From assembly GCA_005765155.1 (NCBI GenBank), contig VCCP01000001.1, forward strand, positions 4,216,001 through 4,280,000: a stretch of DNA of 64,000 nt, given 5' to 3'. How positions within the stretch are numbered: position 1 is the stretch's first letter; every line of letters begins with the position of its first letter. The notes beneath the pieces are model-generated. The model saw nothing but the letters and a program-made list of their open reading frames with translations, ran no database searches and had not been told where the DNA came from. The DNA is from Zelopaecilomyces penicillatus (Eukaryota > Ascomycota > Sordariomycetes > Hypocreales > Pseudodiploosporaceae). Below are positions 12,123-21,509 of this stretch, in pieces. A program made the position numbers and the translations under genes.

Positions 12123-13920
12123 TCAATCATCATCGTCAGACAACGTGTCCTCTTTACGTTTCTCCGGATCTTCCAGTCGGACACCAAACATGATAACAAC
12201 AGCACCCATCAACAAACCCGAGGCACCAAAAAACGGTAGACCAAGCCAAACGCCTCCCCACCTAAGACCAATCCTAAACGCAGCAGCCATTGATGGGCCA
12301 GCAATCAGACTACCGACAATCTCTACAACACTAATAGCTGAGAAGAGTGAGCCGATGTGCTCCTGACCAGCCACCAAGACCAGCACACTGCGTACGCCAG
12401 GTCCATAACCAAAGCTAAAGGCATGTGTTACAAGACTTGCCATGAGCATGACGGAACTAGTTGAGAGCCCAATGCCCATTGTTCCCACAAGCATGGCAAG
12501 TATTGTAGTTCTAGCAATCCATATATCCTTCGTAAGGGGTGAGATTTTGAACTTGACTAGCATCACTTGGTTGATCAGTGGAAGCACTGCGACGGCGAGT
12601 ACTAGGTTCATAAAGGACGTTATCGATGACAAAAGGCCAGCCTGTGTGGGAAACTAGTTAGCAATGTTGAAATTTGGGAGGAGCGATAGATAAGTAGCTC
12701 GTCCTACCTCAGACCATGACCATCCGAAGCGTTTGGTAGCGTATTGCCTGATGATCATAACGACATATCTCCCAAGAGTAGTGAAGACCAGTGAGAAAAG
12801 AAGTAAGCCGAGTTTTTTGTTTTTCCAGAATAAGGACTGAAACATCTCTGATGCTTGTCTTTGCGTAGATACGAAAAGTGCCCATAATTTGTTGCCTTTG
12901 CTAGCTTCTTGATCCTCAGAATCATGGGCGTCATTATCGACATCCTCACTAGTTCCACTCGAATCTTTAAGTCCCCGTGTTTCCGGCAAAGAAAACGCAA
13001 CCAGGACACCTATCCCTAGACATCCAACTCCAAGCAGCGCAGAAAACCACGGGCCACGGGTCATGGCAGCATATGCCGAAAGGCTGGATACAAGTCCTCC
13101 GGAGATCGACACCGCGGTGAGGTAAAAGAAAGTAGTGGATCTAGTTAAACGTCAGCGTCGGCCTTGCTTGTGTGTAAGTTTGTTCTAGACTTTTTTTGGG
13201 AACATTAATCGCGTACAGTTGCTCCTTTGTTGACACATCACTTGCAATGGTGTAGATCATGGCAATGCAGACGAATTCGCCGCCACCGAGAACCGTACTG
13301 AGCGCGGCGGCCCATGTCAAGCGAATGGGGAATATGTGAGGGAACGCGCCTAAAAAAACGATGATTTATGTTAGTTGGATGTAATGTAATTGATGGTTTG
13401 AATATCTCGCAAAAGGTAGAAAAGAAATGAAGTCTCACTTACAGATAATCAAGTAGAGGCTTTGCGCAAGGGCAATACCCAGCAAGCTCAAGCAGAGAAC
13501 AGCTCTGCGACCGTATTTGTCGGCAGCCAATCCATACGGCACAGAAGTAAGAAGCCCTGGAATCAACGAAAAGGTGACGTCCCATCCTTGAAGCATCGAA
13601 AGCTCAGACTGTACATCCTCATTCTTGCATCTGGGATCTCGTGATGAGTCTCCCACGTCCGGGTATATGTCTCGGCAGATGATGCCTTCCTGTAACTGAC
13701 TCAGGGGAACCGTGACGAGACCGGCTCCGATATCGAGAAGAGCAATCACAAGGATACAGAGGACTGCGATAGTAACACGTTGCGAAGGAGCTAGTTGGCC
13801 TCGCTGTTGTGGTGCTGACGTTGACGCTGATGCTGATGCTGATGCTGATGCTGCGGGAGCCTCGTCATCGTCAATGGGTTGGAGCAGTGGGCGTCGCTCG
13901 CTCGTCGTACTTGGAGCCAT
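12123..13920 (-). CDS. Major facilitator superfamily transporter
   Basis: Multi-pass plasma- or vacuolar-membrane carrier of 520 residues in four exons (13920-13443, 13349-13217, 13140-12708, 12641-12123), joined by canonical splice sites with phases that fit. The N-terminal cytosolic tail holds an Ala-Ser dipeptide run coded by a GATGCT-type hexamer repeat. The first hydrophobic segment is near residue 50. The loop 2-3 signature A-A-D-K-Y-G-R-R matches MFS motif A (G-x-x-x-D-R-x-G-R-R). A hydrophilic central loop (S-E-D-V-D-N-D-A-H-D-S-E-D) separates the two six-helix halves, and the tail is acidic (D-D-D-D at the C-terminus). It lies head to tail with the ABC-C pump. The family is broad, so the substrate cannot be given; a role in export is inferred from the neighbours. 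Confidence 0.88.
13825..13853. repeat. GATGCT-type hexanucleotide repeat inside the MFS coding region
   Basis: About four to five tandem copies of a GCTGAT hexamer, read on the minus strand as alternating Ser and Ala codons. It keeps the frame, so length changes would alter only the cytosolic tail of the transporter. Confidence 0.8.
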
Positions 13921-14566
13921 TGTAAGAAAAGAAAAAAGAAGCTCTCAGATTGGCATCCTTTAAAAACCAGAGAAATAATATCGTGCGGAAGAAACAAAGA
14001 TGTGAGGGGTGTTGATTTCGAAGCAACGTGAGGAGCATCACCCAGCCTCAATCAGCCGAAGTTATCGACCAACGACCAACAACAAGTTTGTGCCGCATGC
14101 ACTGAGACCCCCTGCAGGTTGCAACCCCAAAATCATTCCGACGCTCCATGGTCGCGATACTCGGCAGGCTAGTGTGGAAAGACCTTGGACGTTTCCTAAA
14201 ATAGTGATGCTTGGGAGTTGAAGCTCAGTGAACTTTAGGCTGGTCTGTAAACATGCAGCCTCAGGTCAATGCTGGCACATCCAGATATGGTAATCCATTG
14301 CGCCTCTCGGCTTCACCAAGAAACTTTTCTCTCCTGCTGCTTTTTGAAGTTTATCTTTAAAAAAGGAAGAAAAACGTACCAGCAGTTCTTCACATTGATA
14401 ATTGCATTTGTCTAATGAAGTTACTAGTCAGGCGAAAGAAAAGGGTGTCTCTCGTAAGATTGCTCTTCCAGTTTGTGTTGGCAATAATTCTAATTAAATA
14501 TCAACGCTTGGAATTTCATCGATTATATCCTTTGGTAAAACAAAAGAGGTAGAATGGCGCATCCAA
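13921..14566. promoter_or_regulatory. Promoter region of the MFS gene
   Basis: Sequence directly upstream of the MFS ATG, with A-rich stretches on the plus strand (pyrimidine tracts on the coding strand), typical of a fungal leader. No gene was recognised. Confidence 0.4.
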
Positions 14567-14779
14567 TCACGCAAGGATTACTAGGCAGGACTTGCGCTCA
14601 AGTTCTCCATAACAGTCCTGGCGATATTGGAGCAAATCGTCTATATCGGTAACAAGATCATCACGTATGGGAAGCCCGTTTCGAAAACGAAACTCCAGTA
14701 TCCGAGCTGCGATGCTTACTCCTCTCATTTCTTTAACGGATATTTCTCTTTTCCTGTCCTGTGGCCCAAAGTCATCCAT
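14567..14779 (-). CDS. Small hypothetical ORF, doubtful
   Basis: A 70-codon frame starting with a true ATG at 14779. The peptide is hydrophilic, mixed acidic and basic (R-G-V-S-I-A-A-R-I-L-E-F then D-D-L-V-T-D-I-D-D-L-L), and lacks a signal peptide, membrane segment or known motif. It sits alone between the MFS promoter and a small conserved gene. It could be a remnant exon or chance. I include it only because its composition is more protein-like than the surrounding frames. Confidence 0.2.
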   Translation of the reverse strand: MDDFGPQDRKREISVKEMRGVSIAARILEFRFRNGLPIRDDLVTDIDDLLQYRQDCYGELERKSCLVILA

Positions 14780-15077
14780 CCAGATAAAAACGTAATTGTA
14801 TATATCACGCTCGCATCACAAACATCCTAAAAAGAAAGAAAAAAGACCGGACAAACTTCCAACACCAGTCCCTCCCAAAACGCCCACCCTAATTCGCCGG
14901 ACAGTATTCCCTCCCCGTAATTCGTCGATTCAATTGTTGCCTCGTCATGGAAATCCCCATATTCGGTCCTTCACTCCCACACAAAGGCAAACCCATAAGC
15001 TAACGCTCTCGTGGGATAAAACATGGAAGGAATGAAAATGAAGACCAATTCCGTCTGTTTCTTTGCTTGTCATCCCG

Positions 15078-15332
15078 TCAGATTTTCCCCGGCCTCGCCA
15101 TTGGCTCGCCTATGATGCCGAGGTCAGCATAGTTGAGAGTGCGCTTGCCGTCCTTAGCATCCTGGCGCGACGTCGGCGGCGTGCCCATGTCGTGAACCAT
15201 GTCGCGAGCCTTTTGTCGAAAGCCCTTCTTGGTCTTTTCTGGCTGCTGCTGGGTCTCCTTGTCTTTGGTGTACGAGTAGGTCGTTGAGCCAGACGACACG
15301 GATGTGTCAGAGCTGGTAGAAGGACGGCGCAT
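15078..15332 (-). CDS. Small conserved fungal protein of unknown function
   Basis: Single-exon ORF of 84 residues starting at ATG 15332; an upstream in-frame extension to 15422 is hydrophobic and unlike the rest, so I used the internal ATG. The N-terminal 30 residues are Ser/Thr/Tyr-rich (S-S-D-T-S-V-S-S-G-S-T-T). A Lys/Gln-rich middle follows, then a conserved-looking segment K-A-R-D-M-V-H-D-M-G-T-P-P-T-S-R-Q-D. From memory of the family, small proteins with this Ser-rich head and H-D-x-G-T-P-P-T core are widespread in Sordariomycetes but have no assigned role. The protein looks soluble and largely disordered. Confidence 0.6.
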   Translation of the reverse strand: MRRPSTSSDTSVSSGSTTYSYTKDKETQQQPEKTKKGFRQKARDMVHDMGTPPTSRQDAKDGKRTLNYADLGIIGEPMARPGKI

Positions 15333-16873
15333 TGTGTGGGCTTGGGGGAGGGTGAAGAGGGTGAAAGGGAGCAAAATGTCTAGACCGGAGGAGGTACAGA
15401 TGAGAAGAAGAAGGGTTGTCACAGCGGGAATAAAGTCACAAGAGGGCGACTATGTGATGCAGTCAATCTGCGCTGGGAGGGGGGAGTGCGAACTGCGATA
15501 ACCGGGCGTCGGTGTACGACTCTATCGTGGGTTGTGGCGTGTAAGACAAAGACAGAGTCGGAAAGATGAAGTGACGTGACACTACATGCAGTAGCAATGC
15601 CGATTCTGAGTTGCACCAGCCAAGGAAATCGGAACGCCCAGAGATGAGGCTGATTCGTGATGATGTCTGGTCTTAGATAGTGTGGTGTTGTTATTCTGGC
15701 TTTGGTGCTTCTTTGGGAGGGAAGGAAATGAAAAGGTGTAGAAGAATGGCAGAGGGATGATGGAAGATGGAGGGGAGGACGAGATGGCGGGGTGGCTGCA
15801 CTGTGCTTACTGTTGGCTCTACTGGTAGACTCAATGGATGCACGTTGGTTTACAGGTACAAGATAGGGGTGGCCGGGAGCGGGGGTGGCGGTCGCTTACA
15901 GTGAGTGTACAGTGGTTATACAGTATATACACAGTACCAAGGTTGGTTTCGCCTAGCCACCAAGTCGATTATCCAGATACCCATAATCTAACACATGCGT
16001 TTTCCCTGTACAGATGCCATAAGATAACCCAGGTTCTCCCACTGTCCGCCGACGAAATAGACGACAATGTTAATCAAGTCGCCATCAAACTTACAAAGGC
16101 CATCGGCAGGTGGGGGGAAAACCCAAGAGGAGGGGGATTGATTATCCCTATCCCTGAAAGAGGTGAGACGGTCTGAGCGATCCCCCAAAACAATAGCGTA
16201 GCGTTTCTACTCCGTCATCTGGCATCAGCAGCTTGCGGTGCGCACTCACCACCCACCACAATCCGCACCTTGGCATGCCCCATTACACTTTGTTAAGCTA
16301 TTTAATGAGCTGCTGGATTGGTACAAGTGGATGTTGGTGTGGCTGCCAGGCGCATCTGCGACAAAGATGTCGCATGAGGTTTCTTTCAGCCTCACTCAGT
16401 CGAGCGACGGAGGGAATTGGCCTGGCAAACCAACAACCCAAATGACTCAAGCTGTTGCCGTATAATTAGCTGCTATTGGAACGAGCCAATCTTGACATTG
16501 TGCGCGTTTGATCCCAAGACGACGTTCTTGTAAATGCATTTTACTATGTATTAGACGCAGACTTTACTCCCTACTTCTCCTCACAGCACAAGTTCCTCAG
16601 AGCATTGCCCTTTTCCATAGAAAGAGAAAAACTATATGGCAACTTGACCAAATTTTAAACTACCTTGAACTTTGCGCTTATTGTATTATCTGTTCTGCGA
16701 AAAAAATAACGTTGAGGGGCTGTTCAAGTATATTCTTAGACGGCACCCACCTCTGTCTAGACGGCACCCAAGGCTATATCAAGACTTCAACCCAAATAAT
16801 CACGTGTATGATAAACAAAACCTTACAACCACTCAACCATACAAAGCCCAAATAGCACCTTCCAATCCCATAA
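15333..16873. other. Intergenic region
   Basis: About 1.5 kb between the small conserved gene and the FAR1-type fragment. The first few hundred bases should be the promoter and leader of the small gene. The open frames present have no recognisable domain. A short direct repeat at 16737-16770 is listed separately. Confidence 0.5.
16737..16770. repeat. 13-bp direct repeat upstream of the FAR1-type fragment
   Basis: TAGACGGCACCCA occurs at 16737-16749 and again at 16758-16770, 21 bp apart start to start. It lies about 100 bp upstream of the transposase-like fragment and may be part of a subterminal region of the same old element; this is inferred from position only. Confidence 0.6.
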
Positions 16874-17255
16874 ATGGAAACCCTTTACGACCGTTCTTTC
16901 GATACCTGGCAGGCTGCCCAGAAGGCTGCTACAGACTGGGGCGAGAAATTCGGCTACACCTTCGCCATCCATACCAAAAAAACCCAATGCTACTGAACCT
17001 ACCGTCATCATCTTCCGCTGTTCCAAAGGCCGTCCCTTTGTCACATCTCAACGCAAACACGTGCCTGATTCCAAGCGCCGCAAAACAAGCACACAAAAGA
17101 CAATGTGTAAATACCGCTTCAAATTAACTCTCCAAGGCTACAGCCAGAAGTGGGTGGTATGCCGTATCAAGGGAGACACCGCCAACCAATACAACCACCC
17201 ACCAGGCAACAAAGCGGCGTTGTCTTCCTCCTCATCCTCCTCATTCTCCTCCTGA
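16874..17255 (+). pseudogene. Frameshifted FAR1-type (MULE-like) transposase N-terminal fragment
   Basis: From ATG 16874 the frame reads a typical N-terminal motif of FAR1/Mutator-like transposases: F-D-T-W-Q-A-A, then D-W-G-E-K-F-G-Y-T-F-A-I. It hits a stop soon after a run of seven A (16976-16982). Dropping one base of that run gives a continuous second part to 17255 with F-R-C-S-K-G-R-P, M-C-K-Y-R-F-K-L and a later N-Q-Y-N-H, the expected Cys-Cys-His layout of a FAR1/WRKY-GCM1 zinc fold. It ends in a Ser run. No catalytic transposase domain follows before the glutaredoxin gene. I read this as a relic of a MULE (Hop-like) element. A stand-alone FAR1-domain gene with a recent frameshift is the alternative. 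Confidence 0.6.
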
Positions 17256-17596
17256 AAATAATAATAATAATAATGGAAACATGAACGCGCCGAAAACTCC
17301 ATCCCCATGCTTAAAGCCAGCCTTCTTCCTGTATGTCTCCCTTCCATATCCCACAATTTCTGCTCGAGGCCCTTGGCGCCTTTCGTAGCAATAATGTTAC
17401 ATCATTTGTACCCCCTTATTAGAAACATGGCCCATCGACTGTTGCCGCCAAAAAGGAAAAAAAAAAACACATATTCCCAATCGAAACGGTAGGGCCACCT
17501 CGTTTCAGGGTACAGTACCATTTTTTATGTCATTTTGTCGTTGTTGTTGTGATAAAATTCAATTTCATACAAAATTCTTCTCCTGGGTAACAACCC
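17256..17596. other. Intergenic region with an ATA microsatellite
   Basis: It holds an AAT/ATA repeat at about 17257-17274 and the 3' flank of the glutaredoxin gene. No gene was seen. Confidence 0.55.
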
Positions 17597-18620
17597 TTAC
17601 GAGTGCTCACCAGGTGTAAACCGCTCAGAGACCTTGACGCGCTTGAGGCCCAGGTCGAGTATCTTGGCAATGAGCTTGTCACTATTGTCGAGGCCGACAA
17701 TGTCGTCGGCGCCACCAATGCTAATGCCGTTGATCATGACGTTGGGGACCGTTCGGCGGCCCGTCTTCACCTGCAGGTAGTCCTGGAGATGCGATCCCAG
17801 AGGATGCTTGTCGAGCTCGACGACATAGGGGTCCGGTGTGATGTGGTATTTTTCGAGCAAGATACCCTTGGCGCGTTTGGAATGTGGGCAGTAGGTCTTG
17901 GAGAAGATGATTACTAGAATAAGAGAACAATAATCTGTCAGCAAATAATGTAATAATAATATAATAAAAGGGTGTCAAGGTGGGGGAAGCTGGCCACTTA
18001 CCTGGCGCCTGTTTCAAAATCTTGTTAAGTTCAACTTCAGCATCGTGTTCTTCCTTGCTCTCCTTGGTGTCTACTTTGGGCTTTGGAGCTTCCATTGACT
18101 TGTCCTTTGCCTCCACGGCCTTTGCTTTTACTTTTTCGGGTTCCTTTACGGCCGGCGCCGCTGCTGCTGCAGGCTTCACATCCCCAGCATCACCAGCTCC
18201 CATGCCCTTCTTCTGGCCTTCTGCCGAGCTTCCGATGCCGATAACCTTGCTGGGTCGGTCCGGCTTCAGTCCTCCCTTTTCGTTGGCCTTCTCTTTAGCC
18301 TCTTGCGCGACAGCGTGCAACCGCTGCTGGAGCTGCTCGCCCGCCACCTTGTCGTCCTCGTCGATATCGCCATCGCCATCCTTGTCCGCGGGGATGTGTC
18401 CGGCCTTCTTGCCCGTCTTGGCGTTAATAATGGCCTGGCCTTTGACACTGCCGCTGCCACCGACTTTGCTCATGGCATCTTTGGTGCGGTGGTAGAAGTC
18501 GTTGAGTGGTCGGTCCTCGACGTCCTTGCCTGTCCTTGAGTTGGATGTGTAAATGAGGAGGAAGACGACGGTGACAACGGTCGCCAGCATAAGCAGGCGC
18601 ATGCGTCGTGGAGAAGGCAT
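17597..18620 (-). CDS. Membrane-anchored glutaredoxin (Grx6/Grx7-like)
   Basis: A 311-residue protein in two exons (18620-18002 and 17913-17597) around an 88-nt intron with clean GTAAGT and TAG borders. Residues about 7-25 form a signal-anchor (L-L-M-L-A-T-V-V-T-V-V-F-L-L-I-Y), so the rest should face the ER/Golgi lumen. A roughly 180-residue spacer rich in Lys, Ala, Glu and Asp follows, including an EF-hand-like D-K-D-G-D-G-D-I-D-E-D-D stretch. The thioredoxin-fold domain begins at V207 and has the redox motif C-P-H-S at 215-218, where C-P-Y-S is common. T-V-P-N-V (cis-Pro region) and G-G-A-D-D fit glutathione binding. Yeast Grx6/Grx7 are early-secretory-pathway glutaredoxins; the assignment rests on the anchor and domain order. 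It is divergent from the ER gene SIL1. Confidence 0.85.
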
Positions 18621-19785
18621 CGTGTTGTTTAGTCCGAGTAGATGCGTTTATGTGTATGTGCGTGGTTATGTGTCGTTGTGACGGGCAATAGCTTGGTGAT
18701 GTAACCCGTCGGTCGGAGACTGAGCCGTGCGTAACTAATTAGCTCGGGGAAGAAGGAGGGGGAGCCGTCGAGCAATGTCGTCGTCAGAATCACATGCAGT
18801 CAAAGACCAACCAGCTGGCAATATGGTGTCAATGCTGGCGCTGGAGATTTATTCGGATGCTCAAAGCTAGATGTTGGATGTGAAGTTGCAATTACAAAGC
18901 AATTGGGCAGAAGCTGGGGTTGGAAAGGGAGACGTGACTGGATAGCTCTCGTTCGCGCTGGGCAGCCGATTGGCTGCATTGGCATCTGGATTTCAGCTAG
19001 TCGGCTGCGAGCGATCAACAAACAATGCGGCCCTGAACGTGTAACGCTTGTGTGAGGTTTCAGGGCAAGGGACCAACATGGAGCCATTACAGCTCTCTAA
19101 AGTAGTATTTCTTTATAATACAAGCGGTGATGATATCATTTCAACGCAATGCCATGCTACTTGGAACTGTCAAACAATCACTCTATATCTGATGGTGATG
19201 GATGGTTTGGATGCGTGCTCCAGTGATGAGTAATCGTATCGCATTCACCAATGAATGTCGGTCAACTATCATTACAGGCGAGCAGCCCTAAAGTCCAACA
19301 CTGAGAGGCCGTGAAGGTATTCTGTGACAGTTATCCCTAATCAATCCCACCGTGTCCACTGTCTGTGCAAACACTAACTAACAGCACCTAGAGACCACCT
19401 ATCGCTCAACCGCCTGTAATGCTAGTCAGTTCTCACTCCAGCGTGTTCTGCCGACTTCTAGATCCACCATAAAGGGCTCGACATCATCTTAGGTGTCCTT
19501 TTCGCGGGTTGACTCACTTCAAAGTCGGCCACTTCATCTATTAGCACGTATAAAATTCCATCAGGGGACCCAATTCCATCCTTCGAAAATTGTTTCATAA
19601 ACTCCCCAACGCATAAGGCTGCAAATATTGCCTAGCTGGCTTTATGCTTATTTCCTTTTTCCCAGGACTTCCATCATCAACTCTGGTCATTTCGGACAGA
19701 AGAGTAACTACCTGCTAGTAGTCTCTTATACAAGTTCGAGCCATATTCGCCAACTTCGCCCTGGTTAAGGCCATCCTTTCGCATC
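18621..19785. promoter_or_regulatory. Divergent promoter region between glutaredoxin and SIL1
   Basis: About 1.2 kb separating two divergent secretory-pathway genes. It contains a CAGCGTG match to the core of the unfolded-protein-response element at 19439-19445, 347 bp upstream of the SIL1 ATG. No gene was recognised inside. Confidence 0.5.
19439..19445 (+). promoter_or_regulatory. Putative UPR element core upstream of SIL1
   Basis: CAGCGTG, the yeast UPRE core bound by Hac1, followed by TTC. SIL1 is a known UPR-type target in yeast. A 7-mer match alone is weak, and filamentous-fungal UPREs differ somewhat, so this is a candidate site only. Confidence 0.35.
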
Positions 19786-21033
19786 ATGGCAGCATTACGC
19801 TCAAGAACGTCATCATTTTCCTTATTTCTAGCGGTCATACTCGGCGTTGTATTATGTTTCTTGGCAATTCCGAGTCTGGCGTCTCAATCACAATCTTCAG
19901 AGTCCAAAGACAGCGGGTTAATATGCCACACATCCGATCCAAAGGACTGTTATCCGAAAATATTCATACCCACAGACGAGTTTCAGACTATTCGCGATGA
20001 CCAAGACATTCCCAGTGGACTTCATGTTCGCATGAATATTTGGACTGGCCTAAAGGAGGCCAAGATTCACGTTCCTGGCGAAACTAATCCAGCACTCGAG
20101 GGTCTGCCCGTCGATCAGGCAGTTGTGCTTGTTGAGCAGGAACAGCCTGAACTGCCTCCTATCCCCAAGGACGCGCCCAAGTATGAGAACGTGGGCAAAG
20201 TCAAGGAGCCGCGGCAGCATGAAGCAATCTATTTCGCCGAGACGTTCAAGATGCTTAAAAGCGGCGTCATCCCAGGGGACAAGGAATTTGATCATGGTCT
20301 GGAAGGGCTGGAAGAGCTTTCGCACGACATTTACTACGGCTTGAAATTCACAGAGGATGTTGAAGTGGTGAAGTCCCTGATGTGCTTGATGGTTCAGCAC
20401 GATTTACCAGCTGTCAAAGGCGCGACTCCTCGAGACCAGCAGGCAGCCGCCATCTTGGCCGGCGCCCTGCAGAACAATCCCTCGGCCCTGGACGAGGTCG
20501 CAAAAGAATGGGCGAACTTGATGAACTCAAAATGCCCCAAGGACGATAAGACATTGAGAGAGCGGTTCTACTCTAGCTTCGTACCCACTCACGATCTCAT
20601 TGCTGGTGATGCCAAAATGACAGCCAACAAAGTCAAGGCCAAAGTGTCCGCCATCAACGGCCTCATCAAGAGCAGCTCTATCCGACAAGACTATCTGCAA
20701 AACGGAGGCATGAAGTGGCTCCTTCAGGTTCTGGAACCCGAGAAGAAAGAGTGGGAGACCGCCCAGCGCAAAGCTGGCCAGCTGGTGCTCGACACCTTTC
20801 TAGACGAGAACATGGGAGCCGTGCTTGGCCAGTGGCCGAGGATACCCAAGACAAACGACAATAAATGTAGCAAAGACGGCCAGGTTGTGGATGAGGGCTG
20901 CTGGGACTATTGGGTTAATCGCATCATGAAGGCCAACAAGGGCAACAGATGGCATTGGAGCCGAGATCTTCACGACAGACTAGGCGAGGTGCGGAAGGCG
21001 GAGAAGAAGTCGTCCAGGCACGATGAGCTCTAA
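19786..21033 (+). CDS. SIL1: Nucleotide exchange factor Sil1 (ER, BiP/Kar2 partner)
   Basis: Single-exon gene for a 415-residue ER-luminal protein. Residues about 10-33 are a hydrophobic signal peptide (L-F-L-A-V-I-L-G-V-V-L-C-F-L). The protein ends in R-H-D-E-L, a canonical HDEL retrieval signal. The body has the Sil1 layout: a segment with I-C-H-T-S-D-P-K-D-C-Y-P-K, then F-x-P-T-D-E-F-Q-T-I and G-L-H-V-R-M-N-I-x-T-G-x-K-E-A-K-I, followed by armadillo-like helices (L-E-E-L-S-H-D-I-Y-Y-G-L-K) and a C-terminal C-W-D-Y-W-V-N-R segment. Sil1 releases ADP from Kar2/BiP and so supports translocation and folding. Start and stop are unambiguous. A UPRE-like core lies upstream. Confidence 0.93.
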   Translation: MAALRSRTSSFSLFLAVILGVVLCFLAIPSLASQSQSSESKDSGLICHTSDPKDCYPKIFIPTDEFQTIRDDQDIPSGLHVRMNIWTGLKEAKIHVPGETNPALEGLPVDQAVVLVEQEQPELPPIPKDAPKYENVGKVKEPRQHEAIYFAETFKMLKSGVIPGDKEFDHGLEGLEELSHDIYYGLKFTEDVEVVKSLMCLMVQHDLPAVKGATPRDQQAAAILAGALQNNPSALDEVAKEWANLMNSKCPKDDKTLRERFYSSFVPTHDLIAGDAKMTANKVKAKVSAINGLIKSSSIRQDYLQNGGMKWLLQVLEPEKKEWETAQRKAGQLVLDTFLDENMGAVLGQWPRIPKTNDNKCSKDGQVVDEGCWDYWVNRIMKANKGNRWHWSRDLHDRLGEVRKAEKKSSRHDEL

Positions 21034-21509
21034 GTTTGCCGGACGGGGTTTTCCTTTTCCTTTTTGTACAAAGTTATCGCTAGGCTAGAAAATAGATACC
21101 CCAGGCCAAACAAAGCTCACTTGCGAATGTGTTTTATCTCTTTCATCATCATTGGCCTAGAATCACTCCTAAAACCGAGTATATGTGAGTGTGGTAAATG
21201 CACAAATTACTTTCAACCATTGTAGAAATATCACAATTTTTGAATCTTTGACATGTTTACTTGAATAAGCAGAGATCTTCCTAGTGTACAATAGATATGT
21301 GCTGATGATACGATCGTCGTTATCATTTTTTTAATATGGGGGAGGTTTTTCTCCATGCCTGCAAATTACTTCGGCCCACTGCATCTTCACTTACCTCACT
21401 TTTGCCCTCGACTCCTCTGTTCAACGGGGACAACATAAATCAATCACGCAAAACCAAATCAAATCACTCATACGTATTAAAGGGTGTTTTGCCTACCCCA
21501 TTGGCATAA
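21034..21509. other. SIL1 3' flank and promoter of the MYND-SET gene
   Basis: A 476-bp spacer between two plus-strand genes, with A/T-rich stretches after the SIL1 stop and pyrimidine-rich sequence nearer the next ATG. No gene was seen. Confidence 0.5.

Noticed and set aside
18303..18539. Open frames antisense to the glutaredoxin spacer
   Set aside because: They are shadows of the Ala/Lys/Asp-rich coding strand; the minus-strand gene explains them.
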